Assembly (NCBI RefSeq): GCF_005239225.2
Contig: NC_133292.1
Span: 12,239,965-12,303,964 of the forward strand
DNA from: Populus alba
Taxonomy: Eukaryota > Streptophyta > Magnoliopsida > Malpighiales > Salicaceae
Direction: 5' to 3'
Length of the DNA stretch: 64,000 bases
Made by a program: the position numbers and the translations under genes. Below, piece after piece: positions 1-10,639 of the stretch; positions within the stretch are counted from its first letter, which is position 1; each line of letters begins with the position of its first letter. The notes under the pieces are model-generated. The model had not been told where the DNA came from. It worked only from the letters and a program-made list of their open reading frames with translations, and ran no database searches.

Positions 1-29
1 TATTATTTGCTACTTGTGGAGGCCTATTA

Positions 30-430
<401 letters not shown>

Positions 431-1840
431 AATGTGTCACCACATCTTCTTCCTCTTAATGTGAAGTATGTCATCAAAATAGTGGATTATTTGTCTTTGG
501 ATAGACATTTTTTTTCCCTTTCTTTTCTCTCATCTCCTCCCTAAATTGCAGATTAGTATTCTTGGTTTTTTATATTTCTACTTCAATCCTTTTCTTTTAA
601 TTTTTATCCTTAGTTTTTTGTAAAAGTTTCATTTCTTTTCAATTTGGGCCTTTCAATTCAAATTTATATATATTATATTTTTAAATTCAATCCTTATTCT
701 TTTGATTCTTTTTTTCTTGGCCTTGTTATAAAAGTTTTATTGGTTTTAAATTTTATCATTCAATTCAAGTTTATGTTGTGTTCTTATTTTCAATTTGGTC
801 CTTTTTTTTGAGTTATTTTTCTTTCAATCTTAACCCTCCAATCAAAAACTTTGTGTCCTTTCTCTTTATTTTCTTAGTATTTTCCTTGGCCTTTTTACAC
901 AAGTTTTATTTCTTTCAATGTATTCCTTTAATTATAATTTGTCAAATATTTTTTTTATTTGATCCTTATTTTTTAATTTCTAATTTTTTCATTGGCCCTT
1001 TAATTTATAAAAGTTTTATTAGTTTTTAATTTTATCTTTCAATCCAAGTCATGGTATGTTATTAAAAAAAAAAAAAATCATTGGCTCTCATTCTTTTATT
1101 TTTTTTATTAGAGTTATTTTTATTTTAAATTTAACCCTCCATTTAAAAAATTTTAATTGCCCTCTAATTTATTTTTTATTTTGATTTTCACCATCATTCT
1201 TTTAATTACCATTTTTTAATTTAGATCATTATGTGTTGTTAATTTTTACCCCTTATTTCATTCTTCAACATTTAATTTGCTAGGGATTATACTTCACTAT
1301 TTTTCCATGCATGATGCTTCTGGTTTAATAACCCAGGTCACATTTTTAAAAAGTTGATGTTGGTTGACATTTTTTTTACTTATTTTTTTTTTCAATTTTA
1401 TCATTGTTTTTTTTTCAATTATTTTTTTTCTATAGAATTATCCCGATCTTATGACCTGGATCATGAGTTTTTCGGCAAACCACAGGTTGACTTGCCCCTT
1501 ATTATTTATTTCATCACCATTCAACATTAGTGTTTTGTTTTTAAAAATTGACTCTGTTGTTTTTTTTTTTTTTTTTTATGTAGAATTATCTCGATCTCAT
1601 AACTTGGGTTATGGGTTTTGCCCATTATTATATATATTACATATTTATTACACTATCTCGAGTTGGTTTAGTTTTTTTTTTATCTCTTTTTATCTGATTT
1701 TGTGCCTCTATGAATTTTTTCTAATGGTTTCGAGGTTTTGTTTTTTTTAGAATTATTTGTTTGCCGTTGTTGCGTATTCTTTTATCATGTAGTTAAATTT
1801 AAATCAACTTATTGATCTCAAATTCTCTAATTTCTTTGAA
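431..1840. repeat. T-rich degenerate repeat tract, no gene
   Basis: The plus strand is strongly T-rich and built from degenerate units of the kind 'ttcaatttggtcctt' and 'cctccaattcaaa'. A second motif, 'gaattatcccgatctt' followed by 'atgacctggatcatgagttt', occurs near 1435 and again in altered form near 1582. Such tracts are common between poplar genes and probably come from decayed transposable elements. Open frames here (778-1029, 1451-1750) are poly-Phe/Leu readings of the T-rich DNA and I do not accept them as genes. Confidence 0.55.
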
Positions 1841-1864
1841 ATGCGCTTGCACTATCTTAATATT

Positions 1865-2300
1865 ATTTTTACAGGACCATCCGGCCAGCATAACAGAGGA
1901 GAGCTTGGGACTTTTACCCATAAATTAGCCTACAAGACAATAATCCCAGCCTTTGGCGCCATTAGCAACAATCTGAGGAGGGACTATAAAAAACCAGTTT
2001 CCATTTTGCTTCAGTGGATGACCCAGAAACTCAAGCATTCAAAGAGGTCCCTTCTAGGCACACCAAGATCACTCCAATTCTTCTTGTGATTTGCTATATT
2101 TTCCCAAGGTGAGAAGAGAAATAATAAGATTAAGAGAACGTGAACAAGATATATATAGAAGAAAAAACAGTGACACCGATGGCTTAAAGCATTTTCGCAA
2201 AACAAATACCGAAACAAATGGTCTCAAGTTTATCCAAGAACATTAGGAAAAAAGAAAAAGGAAAAACTTGCAGAGTCGAGACATGTTTCTTATTAATGAA
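1865..2300 (-). repeat. WAK 3'-flank unit, copy 1 of 4
   Basis: About 430 bases that recur at 7026-7468, 18590-19029 and 26745-27187. Each lies directly downstream of the stop codon of a WAK C-terminal tail on the minus strand, so the unit is best read as the 3' UTR and flank of this WAK subfamily, carried along in each duplication. The plus-strand frame beginning near 1841 is open in copies 1 and 3. It has no recognisable domain and I treat it as chance. Confidence 0.65.
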
Positions 2301-2570
2301 TCACCAAGTCTTGAAAGGGACCAAAGGTTCGACATCTGATGATGATAGAGCTTGATCAACTTGAAAATTGCTGCAAGTAATTGATGTAGAAGCATCATTC
2401 CGCGAACTGATTACTTCAAGGTAATTCAAGTTATTGTTTTGGACTTTTGGGTGGATGGATGGATTGATTAATAAATTACATATAGGATAGTTGAAAAACA
2501 AGGAACACTTGCCACTACCACTGCCACTGCCGCGTATTCAAGTGGATGCACATTAATTACCTACCAAATA
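2301..2570 (-). pseudogene. WAK C-terminal tail relic (kinase deleted), copy A
   Basis: The minus strand encodes the last ~33 residues of the WAK-B subfamily, ending [14 protein letters not shown] and stop. Upstream, instead of the kinase domain, the sequence jumps into WAK intron 2: bases about 2430-2560 match 28770-28892 of WAK-B, up to the exon-2 donor. The ~1.5 kb kinase exon has therefore been cut out. The same junction occurs at 19030-19290, so the deletion predates the block duplication. It is non-functional. Confidence 0.75.
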
Positions 2571-3109
2571 ATGGGTAGTTTTCCTCCATGTTCACCCATG
2601 AATAACTCCATTATCTACCAAATAGTAGGTAGTTTCCCCCCCCCCCCATGATCTTCCATGATCTTAGTGGGTTGAGAGCAACCCCTGGTAAGCCCCTATA
2701 CTTTCAGCTTCCATGATTCTATAATCTTGGATATCAATAACTGCCACTAACCAACATTTTACATGTCCACTTGGCAGCCCTAACTGCCAGTTCTTGCTGC
2801 ATCATCTGTTGAGTTTCTCGCATGCCTTGGACAGTCGTTTGTCTAAGTTTAAAATCGTGCCAAGTCGAACCAACAACTTGCACAAGCTGTTGCGTGCTGC
2901 TGAATTCGCATCTGTGTGCAGGAAGCCATTGTCTGCGCTACTAAATTCCGCAACAGTCCCAATTCTCGTCAGCCTATCCCCCTGACGAGTTTTCTTGCTT
3001 GGCCCGAACAATCCATTGTCTAGCCCAGAAACTCAAGCATTCAACAAAATCTTACTGTCAGTCAAATTATTCAAACCAGTAGTAGCTTAAGTGGACATAT
3101 TATCTGTAG
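2530..3109. other. Duplicated spacer with short stem motifs, copy A
   Basis: This spacer is shared with 19290-19860. It contains two imperfect palindromes, 'ctaccaaataatgggtag' near 2562 and 'ctaccaaatagtaggtag' near 2615, each able to form a short hairpin, followed by a C run at about 2637-2647. From about 2700 to 3010 both strands carry short open frames (2794-2985 plus, 2802-3011 minus) that match no family I recognise. The corresponding region in copy B keeps only the plus-strand frame. No gene is called. Confidence 0.4.
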
Positions 3110-3480
<371 letters not shown>

Positions 3481-3649
3481 TAATTTTTTAGATTAAATAA
3501 GAAAAACGTAACAATTAAAGATAATATTTTCTCTTAAATTAAAATAGAATAAAATATAAATAACTAAAGGAAATATCTATTCTTACCAAAAAGCCTTAAA
3601 TATTTAATATATATTTTTATTAAAGATGATATATAAATATTTAAGATGC

Positions 3650-5059
3650 TTTTTGTTAAATTATGTATCCAAAACGAAGTCATAGAATATTATGAAAAGC
3701 AAACAATTCTAACCTTTTGCCTTAATTTTTTGAACGTCACAGGGTTTTGTCATCTCTGATTGGGAGGGTATTGACAGGATTACTTACCCACCTCATTCAA
3801 ACTACACAGAGTCAGTTCTGAAAGGAATTTCAGCCGGAATTGACATGGTTAGTTGATTCCTACGTCTCTATTCTCAAAGACTAGCAGAAACTTGCCTACT
3901 CTTGTCAAACAAAATGTTTTTTGTTCTTGTTGATTAGAGCTGCTGCTTTTCTTGACATTGAAGCTTTAACGTGTGTGTTTCAGATCATGGTTCCATACAA
4001 CCATACTGAGTTCATCAATATTGTGACTGACTTAGTAAATAACAATTACATTTCCATGGACCGTATTGATGATGCTGCCAGGAGGATTTTGCGAGTGAAA
4101 TTCACTTTAGGTCTATTTGAGACTCCCTTAGCTGATGAGACCTTGGTTAACCAGCTCGGAAGCCAGGTAGCTTTATATGTCTCAATCTAAGCATTCCTTT
4201 CCCATTTCAGGAGATTACTTATTTGTCTGAAAACTCTCCACTTGGTATGAAAACAGGCTCACAGAGATTTGGCAAGGGAAGCTGTGAGGAAGTCACTCGT
4301 GCTGTTGAAGAATGGAGAGAACGCGGATGCTCCAGTTCTACCCCTCCCTAAAAAAGCATCTAGGATCCTTGTAGCCGGAAGCCATGCCAACAATTTGGGC
4401 TATCAATGTGGAGGATGGACTGCAACTTGGCAAGGAGTTGATGGCAACAATTACACTGCTGGTATAATTAAAATGCTTCTCCTTTTTGCTTCCATTTCAA
4501 GCACGCTTCTCTTGAATTCAAATATAATAGTAGCAGTATTGATGGAACTTGTCCTATCGCACAATGAGCAGGAACCACCATCTTATGTGGTATCTCAGCT
4601 GCTGCTGATCCAAGCACAGAAATCGTCTACAGCAAGAACCCTGATGCTGATTTCGTCAAGTCCAACAACTTCTCTTATGCCATTGTTGTGGTCGGAGAGA
4701 CTCCTTATGCCGAGACAGCCGGAGACAGTTTGATCCTGACCATAGCTGAACCAGGTCCAAGTACGATCCTCAATGTCTGCGGCAATGTTAAGTGCGTTGT
4801 GGTCACAGTATCTGGCCGTCCAGTAGTAATTGAGCCCTATGAGTCACAAATCGATGTTCTTGTTGCTGCCTGGTTGCCAGGCACTGAAGGCCAAGGAGTA
4901 GCAGATGTGCTTTTCGGGGATTATGGATTTACTGGAAAGCTGCCCCGGACTTGGTTCAAGACCGTTGATCAGCTCCCTATGAATGTTGGTGACTCTCATT
5001 ACGATCCCCTCTTCCCCTATGATTTTGGACTCACTACTAAGCCTGTCAATGCTAGCTAG
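3650..5059 (+). pseudogene. GH3 beta-glucosidase, 5'-truncated copy A (exons 5-8)
   Basis: A near-identical partial copy of the GH3 gene at 22250-25016. Four exons are recognisable with intact splice sites and the same lengths as in the full gene: 3743-3847, 3984-4166, 4257-4461 and 4572-5059. The frame is open throughout. It retains the nucleophile segment GFVISDWEG and the C-terminal segment [11 protein letters not shown], and ends at the same stop codon. Homology begins in intron 4 at about 3650. Exons 1-4, the signal peptide and the promoter are missing, so an active secreted enzyme is unlikely. The open frame suggests the truncation is recent. One difference is a Ser-to-Cys change early in exon 8 (base 4586 region). 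Confidence 0.85.
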
Positions 5060-5989
5060 AAAATCAGCTTTTGAAGAACAATTGGTTTCAGCGTGTCATT
5101 TAATGTTACAAGACACTTAGCTGAGTCATGATTTTTGCTTCGTTTTTCTTTTTTTGAACAGATTTTTGTTTGAAGTTTCAGCTAGTATGGAGATTGTTGA
5201 TTTGCTACGTCTATGCATTGCATGCACGCCATAACATAGGAGTTGTGATAGATTGCATGATTAGGTACTAACTTATTTGGGGAAATAGTACAGTTGAAGA
5301 AAAATAAAATTTATTTGGAAAATAGTATAGTTGAAGAAAAATCTTGGAAAATCATATTTTAAAAGATTGTGTCACTCCGAATAGTATAGAAATAAAAAAG
5401 AAAAGAAAAGGTTTTGAAAGGTTGTCTCATTTTAAAGTAAAGCAGCTTTTCTATTTTTTTTTTAGTGTTTAGAAATGCAGTCAACTTTCATCAAGACAAT
5501 ACTATCAGGACTAAAATAGCTTCCGGTTGCGTGTTTGAAAAATGTGATTGCTGTTGTTTTTTTAAAGTGTTTTTCACTTAAAAAAATATGCCAATAATAT
5601 TTTTTTTATTTTTTTAAAAATTATTTTTAAGATCAGCACATCAAAATAATTTGAAAACATAAAAAACATATTAATTCAAAATAAAATAAAAAATATATTT
5701 TTTTAAAACGCTTTTTAAAACACAGTGTCAAACATGTTGGACAGCTAATACATATTAATTCTTGGATTCTACATGTAAATCTGCAGTTATCCTTTGATTC
5801 AGCTACTACCCCATGCTGAATTTCTTAAAATGCAGAATAACTTCTTCATAAACAAACATTTGGATTTGAGATTCTTGTGATTAGATAACTTCACCTCTTA
5901 TGCTTCAAAGATACATCTATTAACAGTTTTGATAAGTTTTTCTCCATGATTGTAGATTATATATTAATTGATCCGTCCCTATACACACA
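5060..5989. other. GH3 downstream flank, copy A
   Basis: This is the 3' flank of the truncated GH3, closely matching 25017-25790 of copy B, including a 'gaaaaataaaatttatttgg' tract. It is interrupted by the MITE-like element at 5522-5735. No coding sequence is visible. Confidence 0.6.
5522..5735. repeat. MITE-like element present only in copy A
   Basis: About 214 bases of an AT-rich element of a type very common in poplar. It starts near 'gcgtgtttgaaaaatgtgattg', has a central 'gatcagcacatcaaaataat' and ends 'cgctttttaaaacacagtg'. The beginning (cgtgtttgaaaa) and end (ttttaaaacacagtg) are loosely inverted. The matching position in copy B (after 25480) has an unrelated stretch of about 51 bases instead, so the two sites differ by replacement as well as insertion. 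Transposon family is not assigned. Confidence 0.55.
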
Positions 5990-6900
5990 CATTACTCCTA
6001 GTATGAGAACTGAGAAATTAGATGATCATCAGAAACTTGGCCAAGGTGGTTTAACACAAAGGAGTTTTACCAGATTATACCCAGCTTGCAGTCAAGAAGT
6101 TTAAGGGAGTAGGTAGACAAGGCTCAAATGAACGAGGAATTTCAGCATGAAATTGGCTACGAGTCAATCACAAGAATGTGGTCAAAAGCTTTTCAGACTA
6201 TTTTTGCAGACCAAAGAGCCTTTACTAGTTTACAAATTCATCTCAAAGGGAACCCTTTTTCATCATATCTATGATAAAAGTCTCAAGTGTTGAGAACTCG
6301 GACAAGCCGTTTGAGGCTAGCTGCTGAGGCTGCACTTGCACTTGATTATTTGCGTTCTTTAGCAAACCCTCCAATCGTTCACGGGGATGTCGAGACAGTG
6401 AACATATTTCCGGAGCTGATTTTGGAGCTTCAGAGCTGATTTCACCAGGTGAAGCTGATATAGCCACAAAAATACAGGGGAATTTTGGCTACCTGGATAG
6501 TAAGTGTCTTATGACAGGTAATTTAACAGTGAAGAGTGATGTCTTCAGCTTCGGAGTGGTTCTTGTGGAGCTTCTGACAGGACAGAAGCCAAACTCTAAT
6601 GCCTGGAGAGAAGCGTAACATCATTTTCATCTCATCGTTGGAAAACAATCATCTCCTTAAAATTTTAGATTTTGAGGTAGCTAAAGAAGAACCGGAGGAG
6701 ATAGAAATGGTTGCTGAGCTTGCAAAAAGATGTAGCAATAGCGATGTAAAAAGGCCAAGCTTGAAGTAAGTATCTAGGCTAATAGCACCTCATGAATACT
6801 TGTGGGGTCAGAAAAATAGTGAAGAGATCTAATCTTTGCCAGGCAAATCATCACTCTTCTCCATGAGAATGCAAGTCCTTCAATAAGTGAACCTAAGACA
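5990..6900 (+). pseudogene. WAK-like kinase relic, plus strand, copy A
   Basis: Fragments of a WAK kinase related to WAK-A. They include the start of the glycine loop (HQKLGQGG near 6028), an AVKKFKG segment near 6091, a broken middle part with HGDVETVN near 6380, ADFGAS near 6418, and GNFGYLD to KPNSNA at 6477-6602. Small deletions and frameshifts separate these pieces, for example right after the glycine loop. A C-terminal tail follows to about 6900. Compared with its partner at 25790-26620, this copy keeps the catalytic-loop region but has lost the juxtamembrane part and half of the glycine loop. It is non-functional. Confidence 0.8.
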
Positions 6901-7025
6901 GACAATCACAAAGTCCAAATTAAATGCTACGTTGAAGTGGTCTAGGAACGTCCTAAATCACCGGGATCAAAATTATATCACATCTCAGGAATGACCTTTC
7001 GGTCCATAGTAAACTTCAACAGGAA

Positions 7026-7468
7026 CATCCGGCCACCATAGGGTGCTTGCCATAGCAGAAACAGAGTAGAGCTTGGGACTTTTACCCATAAATTAGCCTA
7101 CAAGACAATAACCCCAGCCTTTGGCGCCATTAGCAACAATCTGAGGAGGGACTATAAAAAACCAGTTTCCATTTTGCTTCAGTGGATGACCCAGAAACTC
7201 AAGCATTCAAAGATGTCCCTTCTAGGCACACCAAGATCACTCCATTTCTTCTTGTGATTTGCTATATTTTCCCAGGATGAGAAGAGAAATAATAAGATTA
7301 AGGAGAAAGTGAGCAAGATTTATATAGAAGAAAAAACAGTGACAGCAATAGCTTAAAGCATTTCGCAAAACAAATACAGAAACAAATGGTCTTAAGTTTA
7401 TCCAAGAACATTAGGAAAAAAGAAAAAGGAAAAACTTGCAGAGTCGAGACACGTTTCTTATTAATGGA
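7026..7468 (-). repeat. WAK 3'-flank unit, copy 2 of 4
   Basis: This is the same unit as 1865-2300, directly downstream of the WAK-C stop codon at 7469. It is probably the 3' UTR and flank. It differs from the other copies by scattered substitutions and small indels. Confidence 0.65.
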
Positions 7469-8548
7469 TCACCAAGTCTTGAAAGGGACCAAAGGTTCGA
7501 CGTCTGATGATGATAGAGCTTGATCAACTTGAAAACTGGTGCAAGTAATTGATGTAGAAGCATCATCCCACGCACTGATTGCTTGAGCCGTGATGCTCTC
7601 AGCTTCTTCGTTATTTTGTGACAATTGAATGATCCTCTCCAACTCTGATGTGACTTGTTTCATTGTCGGTCGCATTTTTCCATTCAAATTCAAGCATCTC
7701 ATTGCAATATTAGCTACACCGATGACATCCTCCTTGGGGCAGTGCTCCTTAATTTGAGCATCAACAATATCAAAAATTCTGTTCTCTTCCATCAAAAGAA
7801 CAAAATGTGCAGCCAAGTTTTTGCGTTCTTGTGACTCGTTTGTAAGAATTGCTTTTTGTCTAGTTAAGAGCTCAGCAAGAACCACTCCAAAACTATAAAC
7901 ATCACTCTTATCTGTATACTGACTGGACCAAAAGTATTCTGGGTCCAAGTAACCAAAGGTGCCTTGCACATTAGTCGTCAAATGAGTTTGATCAACAGAG
8001 AGTGATCTTGAAGTCCCCAAATCAGCAATCTTTGCTCGATACTTGTGATCTAAGAGTATGTTGGTGGACTTTATATCGCGATGATAAATTGGAATGGAAG
8101 CTGCTGAGTGAAGATAGCAAAGTGCTCCGGCAGTTTCAGCAGCAATCTGTAATCTCATTTCCCATGATAAAGGGAACTCCTCATTTTGGCGATGGAGATA
8201 CTCGTAAAGAGTTCCATTAGGAATAAATTCATAAACTAAAAGAGGAACTTTTGCCTCCAAACAGCAACCGAGTAGCCTGACTATATTTCTTTGGTTGATT
8301 CGTGAAAGAATACAGACCTCGTTGATGAATCCTTCAAGGTTTTCTTCACCCACCATTGTGGATCTTTTGACAGCAACAATTACTCCATCTGCTAGCATCC
8401 CTTTGTACACGGTACCTTGGCCACCTTGACCAAGTATCCTATTCACATTGAAACCATATGTGGCAGTTTCCAACTCCTCTGAGCTAAATACTTTGGTTTT
8501 GGAATTACCACCTTGATCACCTGAGGATAATTGTTGCTGTAACTCTAG
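7469..8548 (-). pseudogene. WAK-C: orphan WAK kinase domain (copy A partner of WAK-B)
   Basis: The minus strand encodes a nearly complete Ser/Thr kinase domain very close to WAK-B: glycine loop [19 protein letters not shown] lysine, catalytic loop YHRDIKSTN, an ADLGTSR segment, and the tail [11 protein letters not shown]. The magnesium-binding DFG motif reads DLG here (WAK-B has DFG), which is tolerated in some kinases. Homology stops abruptly at about 8548 in the juxtamembrane region, where a ~660-base foreign stretch begins. The missing transmembrane piece resumes at 9213. No ectodomain exons follow. A cytosolic kinase starting at Met 8473 is conceivable, but a membrane receptor is not. Confidence 0.8.
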
Positions 8549-9212
8549 AAAATTATGATTTCCAAGTAAAACAATAAATCTAATAGCAAATACAAAAACA
8601 TTCGATATCTACACTTTTTTTCGAGTAATCTTGAATGCCTTGACAAGAAATACTGTCACTTTGCTGGGTTTTGATTACCCTGATATTTCTATTGTAATAT
8701 AATCAGAGAGTAACTGGGCTTAAAGCCTATGGTGGCTTGGAGGTCCTGTGATGATGAAAATCAGTGTCTATCAGTTGAAAAAGATTAAAATAAAAAAATA
8801 AAGGGGACACCGGAAAGTGGGTACCTTTATTTTCTACAGATATGACAGGGACATATTACAATGATAATTGAAGAATGTCGTAATCAGAGAGAGGGCCTCC
8901 TCCTCAGTGTGACACTGATAACTCCGCTTTTTCTTTTGATTAATCTTGAAAATGGTCAGTACAGATACAGGAGGAGACGTTCATCAGGAGTGACTCCATG
9001 AATTGTCAATTTTTTTCACCAGTCTGTGGCTGTCAGAAGCATACCACGCAACTGTTTTGTTTTTCCTGCTTTCATCAATTTTGATAGCAGGTCTCGCATG
9101 ATTCAACAAGGAGGACTCGTAGAGCCTACGACTCACAACTCATTTCATGTTAGTAACATTTCTCACGTAAAACATCTTGAGTTCAAACATCCTCTTCATA
9201 ATAAAAAGAAGA
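8549..9212. other. Insertion splitting the WAK-C kinase exon
   Basis: In WAK-B the codons on either side of this point are contiguous at about 28283. Here they are separated by about 660 bases of unrelated sequence, with 'taac' at both edges as a possible short target duplication. I see no clear terminal inverted repeats and no transposase frame. An intron reading is possible, since a good acceptor 'ttttctag' exists on the minus strand near 8551, but the donor side is poor and joining would not restore the frame. Confidence 0.45.
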
Positions 9213-9560
9213 AAAAAGATAACAATAGACCACCATTCTGTCTGAAAAACTTCTGTTTCGGTTTGATGCTCTTCCTTTTCCCCATGATTCTGTACAGCAA
9301 CCAGCCACCAATGAGCAGTAACAACACTCCAACAACCCCAACAACAACTGCATTTCTCAAAAAAAAAAAAAAAAAAAAAAAACAATTCTTGATTGGTCAT
9401 TAAGTGTCTTTGGGAAGATGGTATAACCAGCATTCCTTTCTTTTAAAATAATAATAAAAAAAAAAATCAAAAGCAAAAACTTTTAATTTATTTTTGGAAG
9501 ATGGGTTGTAAGATCCATAGATATAAAAGGCCTGAAGATCATCAATGAGCCCAAAACAAT
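9213..9560 (-). pseudogene. WAK transmembrane-exon fragment 1
   Basis: The minus strand encodes the start of the WAK-B type kinase exon: AVVVGVVGVLLLL-like membrane segment, then the basic juxtamembrane part and FRQNGG. It is followed upstream by intron sequence matching 28430-28560. A run of 24 A (9359-9382) lies where WAK-B has nine A next to the intron-2 acceptor. It belongs to the broken WAK-C. Confidence 0.65.
9359..9382. repeat. Poly-A run of 24
   Basis: An uninterrupted A tract in the polypyrimidine-tract position (minus strand) of a dead WAK intron. The homologous WAK-B tract is only nine bases, so it has expanded by slippage. Confidence 0.8.
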
Positions 9561-9859
9561 TCATAACCCAAGTATAGGAAAAAAATTTCTAAAATAATAA
9601 AAAAAAATAAAAGTTATCTACTAAAATAAAAGAAAAATAATGTTTAAACAAGCAGGTGACTTTTGGAGTTTTTTCTGGGAAATTTCTTAAACTTGGATGT
9701 GAAGGCTTTTTGTTTTGGGGCTATTTATGGGACTGATAACAAGATAAGTTCTTTTCTGATTCTTTATTTTTTGAATTATAAACAGTAAATTTGGCATGGG
9801 CTTGATAAATAAATTTGGGTTTAGAATAATTTTGATATTTTTAATGGAATCAACTATGA
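9561..9859. other. AT-rich WAK intron-like sequence
   Basis: An AT-rich stretch between two copies of the WAK transmembrane exon start. It resembles the WAK intron 2 region in composition and in short shared strings. No gene is seen. Confidence 0.3.
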
Positions 9860-10070
9860 AAAACTTTTGTTTCAGTTTGATGCTCTTTTCTCCATGATTT
9901 TGTATAGCCACCAAATACCGATAACCAGTAACAAGACTCCAATAACAACTGCATTTCTCAAGGCAAAAAATAATAATAATAGCAATAATAACAATAACAA
10001 TTCATGATTGGTCATGTTCACATTAATAGTCTCTTGGGAAGATGGTATAACCCGCATTAATAAAAAGAAA
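9860..10070 (-). pseudogene. WAK transmembrane-exon fragment 2
   Basis: A second, more diverged copy of the membrane-segment start found at 9213-9560. It reads ALRNAVVIGVLLLVIG then WWLYKIMEKR on the minus strand. The intron side contains an 'aataataat'-type microsatellite (about 9967-9996). It appears to be a local tandem duplication of the exon boundary. It is non-functional. Confidence 0.6.
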
Positions 10071-10444
10071 AATAATAAGAAACATCAACAAAAACTTCTA
10101 TTTTCTTTTTGAATATAAATTGTACGTGTTCCTAAACAATTTTTATAACCCTACTCTTTAATATGTCACTATATGTAAAAGAATATTTTCATCAATTATA
10201 AAAAATCTATAAATTATAAATATAATAGATATGAATATCTATACATATTATACTATTGAGTCATTAATCATTATTATATTGCAAAAACAAGTTAATTAAT
10301 AAGCAATTTTGAAATTTTCTTATTTCTAAAAAATTATATTTTTATGAAAAAAAATTAATTTTTTCATTTCTAAAGCTTTATATAAAATTTTAATGGTTGA
10401 GCATCTTCAAAAAGGTTTTGTCCTAGCTTTTTTTTAAAAAAAAA

Positions 10445-10625
10445 AAACATTATTCCTAGATTTCGTTCCTGAGCTTGCAAAAAAGATGTATATATAGCAG
10501 CACTCCATGAAGACTTGCGGGATCAGAAAAACAGTGAAGAGATAGAGATTTGCTAGGCAAATCATCACTCACTTTCCATGATAATGCAAGTCCTTCAGAA
10601 AAACCTACCATGCAAGGTAAATTGA
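10445..10625 (+). pseudogene. WAK C-terminal relic, plus strand
   Basis: This matches the C-terminal coding and flank sequence seen at 6715-6890 and 26420-26600: 'gagcttgcaaaa', then 'gatcagaaaaacagtgaaga' and 'aggcaaatcatcac'. Frameshifts and stops break it. It is a third plus-strand trace of the WAK-A subfamily, with nothing of the kinase core left. Confidence 0.55.
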
Positions 10626-10639
10626 TTGCTTTATTATGA

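Noticed and set aside
778..1750. Open frames 778-1029 and 1451-1750 (plus)
   Set aside because: They are Phe/Leu/Ser-rich readings of a T-rich repeat tract with no domain.
1841..2089. Plus-strand frame repeated in copies 1 and 3 of the WAK 3' flank unit
   Set aside because: It is not kept as an intact frame in copies 2 and 4 and shows no known motif. It lies opposite presumed 3' UTRs.
8002..8220. Plus-strand frame inside WAK-C, also at 27742-27960
   Set aside because: It is a shadow of the kinase frame on the other strand; conservation follows from the kinase.
9026..9403. 125-codon plus-strand frame
   Set aside because: It is antisense to the WAK transmembrane-exon fragment and ends in a poly-Lys reading of the A tract.
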